Below are positions 60,912 to 64,000 of a stretch of 64,000 nucleotides of DNA, piece after piece. The notes under the pieces were generated by a model. It was not told the origin of the DNA and made no database searches. It saw only the letters and a list, made by a program, of their open reading frames with translations. The position numbers and the translations under genes are program-made. The DNA comes from Candidatus Brocadia sp. (GTDB lineage Bacteria > Planctomycetota > Brocadiia > Brocadiales > Brocadiaceae): assembly GCA_013360945.1 (NCBI GenBank), contig JABWAQ010000022.1, positions 1 through 64,000 of the forward strand, written 5' to 3'. The first letter of the stretch is position 1. Every line of letters begins with the position of its first letter.

Positions 60912-63900
60912 TTATAATCCCTTTGCAACGGTAATGCCTCTCGTCGCAACGAATGATTTGACGGTAACAAGGTCGTTGTTGTCACGTGCAACTATCGTTA
61001 CAACATTAGGTCCTTCCTTTAAGGGAAGGTTTGTATTGATTTCAAATCGGGTCTGCTCTTTTGGGGTAGTAATCTTGTTGGACTTAAAAAAGACCTTATC
61101 GTTGTTAATCAGGACGTAGGCATGCTTGACACAGATATCATCTTCTATGACGACAGACAGCGGTAACAGATCATTTCCGAATAGTACATTCGATAAGGAT
61201 TTATTCAGGGCAATTGTCGGTGGTATCCGTTGCATGAAAGGTTCTATAGCACTCGGCCCGTTTCCTGCACCATTCAATTCGGTCACCTCTTTTGCAGACA
61301 CCCAGCCATACCGGTTATCCGGCAACGTTATGCGAAACCAGTCTGCATTTTTTGCATTGTATGCTAAAAAAGTCCCTACTTTCATTACTGACAACACCGG
61401 GGAAGCAAAAGACATCCCTCCATAAAGGGGCGTATGATTTCTCTCTGTCTTTAAAAGACCGGAGATCTGTATCATTTTAGACCTGGCTGCTACCATGGGG
61501 AGGGTGAGTTTATTGCTTATGAATGTCCCGAAAACCATGTCGGAGATGACCATGTCCATGCTGAACTTGTCTGCAGACATCGTTTCTTTTACAAAGAAGG
61601 ACAGTTTTGCCGTCTTCAGTTCTCCCTGCTCCAATGATCCTATTTCCGCCCGGCCATTTTTTATAAAAACCTCTTTGTCGCTCAAATCCTTCAGGGTAAT
61701 TACATTTTTTTCTGCAGCGCCTTCCCCAACATTTTTAACGGTCACGAGCAGGTCAATATCCTCTCCTGTCTGTATTAAGCCATCTCCATTGTTTTTGGAG
61801 GAATCCTTCACGGCGTCCAAAATCTGATATGAATAGGCAAAAAGAGGGCGCAGGAGCGCTTCTGTGACAATATTAAACCTGATGTCCTTAGGGTTACGGT
61901 TATTTAATTCCTCAAACTTAATGGTAATCTCGTCTTCTCTGTCAAGTGCATTTTTGGGAATTTCAATCGTTGTTGAATAGGCTTTCGTACTCCCTGGATT
62001 GACCTTCCCGAGGATAAACTCAAGCTTGTCGAAGAATCCATTCTTACTTGATGATATGCCCCGCAACTGGTACATCGGTGTTTCTCCAACGTTCGCTACC
62101 GTAATAGTAAGGGTAATCTTGCCGCCGGCCTTTACCCGTCCATTTGCAGGATTTGTAGAAAAAGAGACGTTTGTTTTTGCCGTTCCTGTGCTTGTGCCCG
62201 TTGACCAGTCAATGTCAGATTTTTGAAGCGCCTGGGCAATCTTCTTTTCCTCTGATCTGGTGGTTTCTTCTATGATCGGCAAAGAATTCTGTAAAAATGT
62301 TTCCCGTTGCCAGGCTGTTGCGTTCGTGAGTAATTTTTTGGCGAAAAGGACGTGGAAATCGGTATTAAAATCCGGCAGTTTGTATGGGTCCTCTGTTTCT
62401 GCTTCAGGGTCTTCAGTTTTGTCCTTCTCCTGGATCTCCAAATGATATTTAAGTGTGGCATAAGGAGTTTCATCTTTGCGGTGCTCATCGAGATGCTGTT
62501 TGAGGTCTTCTTCGCGAAGGGCAATAATACCACGAAAGAGATTGATATTATCTTTTGCAACCGTTACCGGAACGAGTTTGATATCGGGAGTGATGCCGAC
62601 CGATTGAATATCTGTAGACAAAGGGGTGAGGTATTTGGCAATGGTCAATTTTAATGCTGAGCCATCCATGAGTTCGATAAGCTGTTGTACAGAACCCTTG
62701 CCAAAGCTTCTGTCGCCCACAATTACAGCACGGTCATTTTCCTTGAGCGCTCCGGCAACAATTTCTGCTCCAGAGGCGCTTCCCGCATCGACAAGTACTA
62801 CAATAGGGTAAAGGGCTTCGTCCGTATCCGTTTTTCTTGCTTCCTGCACTTCTCTTGGATGGCCGCTTGGACCAACCGTAATGACGATGTTTCCTTGTTC
62901 GAGAAATTTATCGGCGACGTCTATGGCTTGATCCAATAGCCCACCCGAGTTGTTTCTCAAGTCAATAATGAGTCCCTTTAGTTTGTCATTGGATGTTTTC
63001 AGATGTTTTAGGTGTTCGATAAGACATTGAGAAGTATCATCCTGAAAGTTTCTTATCTTTATATAGCCAAAACCACCGTCCAGAGATGCGGATTCTACCG
63101 TGGGGATAACAATGATTTCCCGCTTGAGAGAAACCAGTTTAGGCTGGGCAACCTTTTCGGTTAAAACTGATAGTGTGACCGTGGTCCCAGGATCACCGCG
63201 TAATTTTCCGACAGATTCTGTAAGATTCATGTTAACCGTGGACTCCCCATCAATCTCAATAATCTTGTCCCCTGCCTTCATGTCAGCCCTTGCTGCCGGA
63301 GTGCCCTCAATCGGTGATATGACGGTAAGTATGCCTTCCCGCAAGCCGACTACCATGCCTAGTCCGCCGAACTTGCCTGTGGTGCCAATCTTAAATTCAT
63401 CAAACTCCTTCGGTGGCAGGATGATGGAGTGTGGATCGAGTTGCGTGAGCATGCCATTAATTGCCGTATATTCGATGTCACTGGCGGTAATCACTTCAGA
63501 TGGCTGACGGTGGGTGTTGATAAATATAAGGGCGTCATGGAGAATCTCAACCATGTCTTTGGAACGGTGAATTTTTGACAGGTCATAGGTCTTTGAAACA
63601 TCATCCACCGTCACCTTTTCGGTGTTGGAATTTTCTGAAAAGTCGGCCAGCACCTCGGGTATAATCCTTTCCTCCCATGTAAGAGCCTCTTTGAGCATTT
63701 CAACAGTTTTGATGCGTTCAGGATCCACATAGAGTCTATTGACATAAGAACTCACAATTCCTGGCAGGCGAAATTTGTAATTCGTATCTTCTTTTTCTGT
63801 CTTTTTTTCAAACCTGGGTTCCAAACCAAAGGTTTTATACGATAGTGTAAAAAGGCTGGAGACAGAAAATAAGGAAAGAAATATGATCAGCAAAAATTTA

Positions 63901-63920
63901 TGTGTAAATTTCAATTTCAT
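60912..63920 (-). CDS. S41-family C-terminal processing protease with long C-terminal extension
   Basis: This exported protease is 1002 residues; common CtpA enzymes are about 400-450. After a signal peptide or anchor (about 10-30) come a helical region, a PDZ domain (about 185-255) and the S41 core with the serine in AGSASGAE (S381/S383) and the lysine K408 in SFGKGSVQ. Residues about 585-800 look like two CARDB/APHP-type beta domains (ITVANVGETPMY; VTVKNVGEGAAEKN). About 813-885 resembles an SH3b domain (YGWVSAKEV). The last 100 residues are Ig-like. These extensions probably bind substrate or cell wall. AAAGGGATG precedes the ATG. Confidence 0.88.
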   Translation of the reverse strand: MKLKFTHKFLLIIFLSLFSVSSLFTLSYKTFGLEPRFEKKTEKEDTNYKFRLPGIVSSYVNRLYVDPERIKTVEMLKEALTWEERIIPEVLADFSENSNTEKVTVDDVSKTYDLSKIHRSKDMVEILHDALIFINTHRQPSEVITASDIEYTAINGMLTQLDPHSIILPPKEFDEFKIGTTGKFGGLGMVVGLREGILTVISPIEGTPAARADMKAGDKIIEIDGESTVNMNLTESVGKLRGDPGTTVTLSVLTEKVAQPKLVSLKREIIVIPTVESASLDGGFGYIKIRNFQDDTSQCLIEHLKHLKTSNDKLKGLIIDLRNNSGGLLDQAIDVADKFLEQGNIVITVGPSGHPREVQEARKTDTDEALYPIVVLVDAGSASGAEIVAGALKENDRAVIVGDRSFGKGSVQQLIELMDGSALKLTIAKYLTPLSTDIQSVGITPDIKLVPVTVAKDNINLFRGIIALREEDLKQHLDEHRKDETPYATLKYHLEIQEKDKTEDPEAETEDPYKLPDFNTDFHVLFAKKLLTNATAWQRETFLQNSLPIIEETTRSEEKKIAQALQKSDIDWSTGTSTGTAKTNVSFSTNPANGRVKAGGKITLTITVANVGETPMYQLRGISSSKNGFFDKLEFILGKVNPGSTKAYSTTIEIPKNALDREDEITIKFEELNNRNPKDIRFNIVTEALLRPLFAYSYQILDAVKDSSKNNGDGLIQTGEDIDLLVTVKNVGEGAAEKNVITLKDLSDKEVFIKNGRAEIGSLEQGELKTAKLSFFVKETMSADKFSMDMVISDMVFGTFISNKLTLPMVAARSKMIQISGLLKTERNHTPLYGGMSFASPVLSVMKVGTFLAYNAKNADWFRITLPDNRYGWVSAKEVTELNGAGNGPSAIEPFMQRIPPTIALNKSLSNVLFGNDLLPLSVVIEDDICVKHAYVLINNDKVFFKSNKITTPKEQTRFEINTNLPLKEGPNVVTIVARDNNDLVTVKSFVATRGITVAKGL

Positions 63921-64000
63921 GCGACATCCCTTTTAATGAAAAGTGTATTATTGTGATTATTTCCAGAAAAGCAAACGATCTTTTTTCTCAAACTGAACTA

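Noticed and set aside
1-64000. tRNA or rRNA genes
   Set aside because: Gaps were scanned by eye for GGTTCGAATCC-like T-arms and cloverleaf shapes and for rRNA motifs; none was convincing. A tRNAscan-SE run would settle it.

Overview
The window looks like chromosome from a Gram-negative anaerobe of the anammox type (Planctomycetes, Brocadiales). This rests on an ensemble, not on a marker gene: several c-type cytochromes and MauG/CcpA-type di-heme peroxidases, an NQR/RNF-type ion pump, a fused ETF with its quinone oxidoreductase, class II ribonucleotide reductase, apr/sat sulfur genes, and many dispersed GC-rich hairpin repeats between genes of moderate GC. No hydrazine synthase or other anammox-defining gene is present, so the assignment is an inference. 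No rRNA, tRNA, CRISPR array, prophage or complete insertion sequence was seen.

Region by region. (1) 0.4-11.6 kb, minus strand: oxygen-defence and electron-transfer genes. These are a Tat-exported Fe/Mn superoxide dismutase, two di-heme peroxidases, a rubrerythrin, glutamate dehydrogenase, a shortened flavoprotein beside a membrane protein, phosphofructokinase, two small cytochromes c, and a compact five-gene stress operon (hsp20-hsp20-ferredoxin-superoxide reductase-small protein). (2) 11.9-16.7 kb, minus strand: dprA, aroB and two secreted proteins. The longer secreted protein lies behind a promoter, a GEMM/c-di-GMP-I-like aptamer and an intrinsic terminator. (3) 17.2-22.0 kb, plus strand: nqrB-C-D-E-F-like genes with no nqrA, plus an unknown gene. 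(4) 22.0-28.1 kb: MogA and MOSC proteins, an EtfB-EtfA fusion, ETF-quinone oxidoreductase and pyrophosphatase. (5) 28.1-38.1 kb: an SpeA-like decarboxylase, argJ, a decayed REP-type transposase with hairpins, a CDGSH protein, nrdJ, and an unassigned module of a GTPase, a partner protein and a small membrane protein. (6) 38.5-40.8 kb: a secreted protein and miaB.

(7) 41.1-57.5 kb is one long plus-strand run concerned with the cell envelope: a two-component system, a LAB_N membrane protein, a CmoA-like enzyme, an ICMT-like methyltransferase, three GT39 membrane glycosyltransferases, one GT87-like protein, and a complete arnB-arnC-arnA-arnD set for making and deformylating lipid-linked L-Ara4N. 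The arn block (about 47.5-54.3 kb) is visibly richer in G+C than its flanks, which suggests horizontal acquisition. (8) 57.6-60.8 kb: aprA-aprB-sat, interconverting sulfate, APS and sulfite. (9) 60.9-63.9 kb, minus strand: a 1002-residue S41 protease with a long multidomain C-terminus.

The intergenic DNA carries several families of palindromic repeats. They include a MITE-like element of about 155 bp present twice, REP-like GGGTGGCACGGAC hairpins, CAGTTCA-bounded elements and a CCCTGTCAGGG hairpin present three times, some apparently reused as terminators. The least explained items are the variant riboswitch, the GTPase module, the NQR-like cluster without NqrA, and the imported arn block with its possible PmrAB-like regulator.
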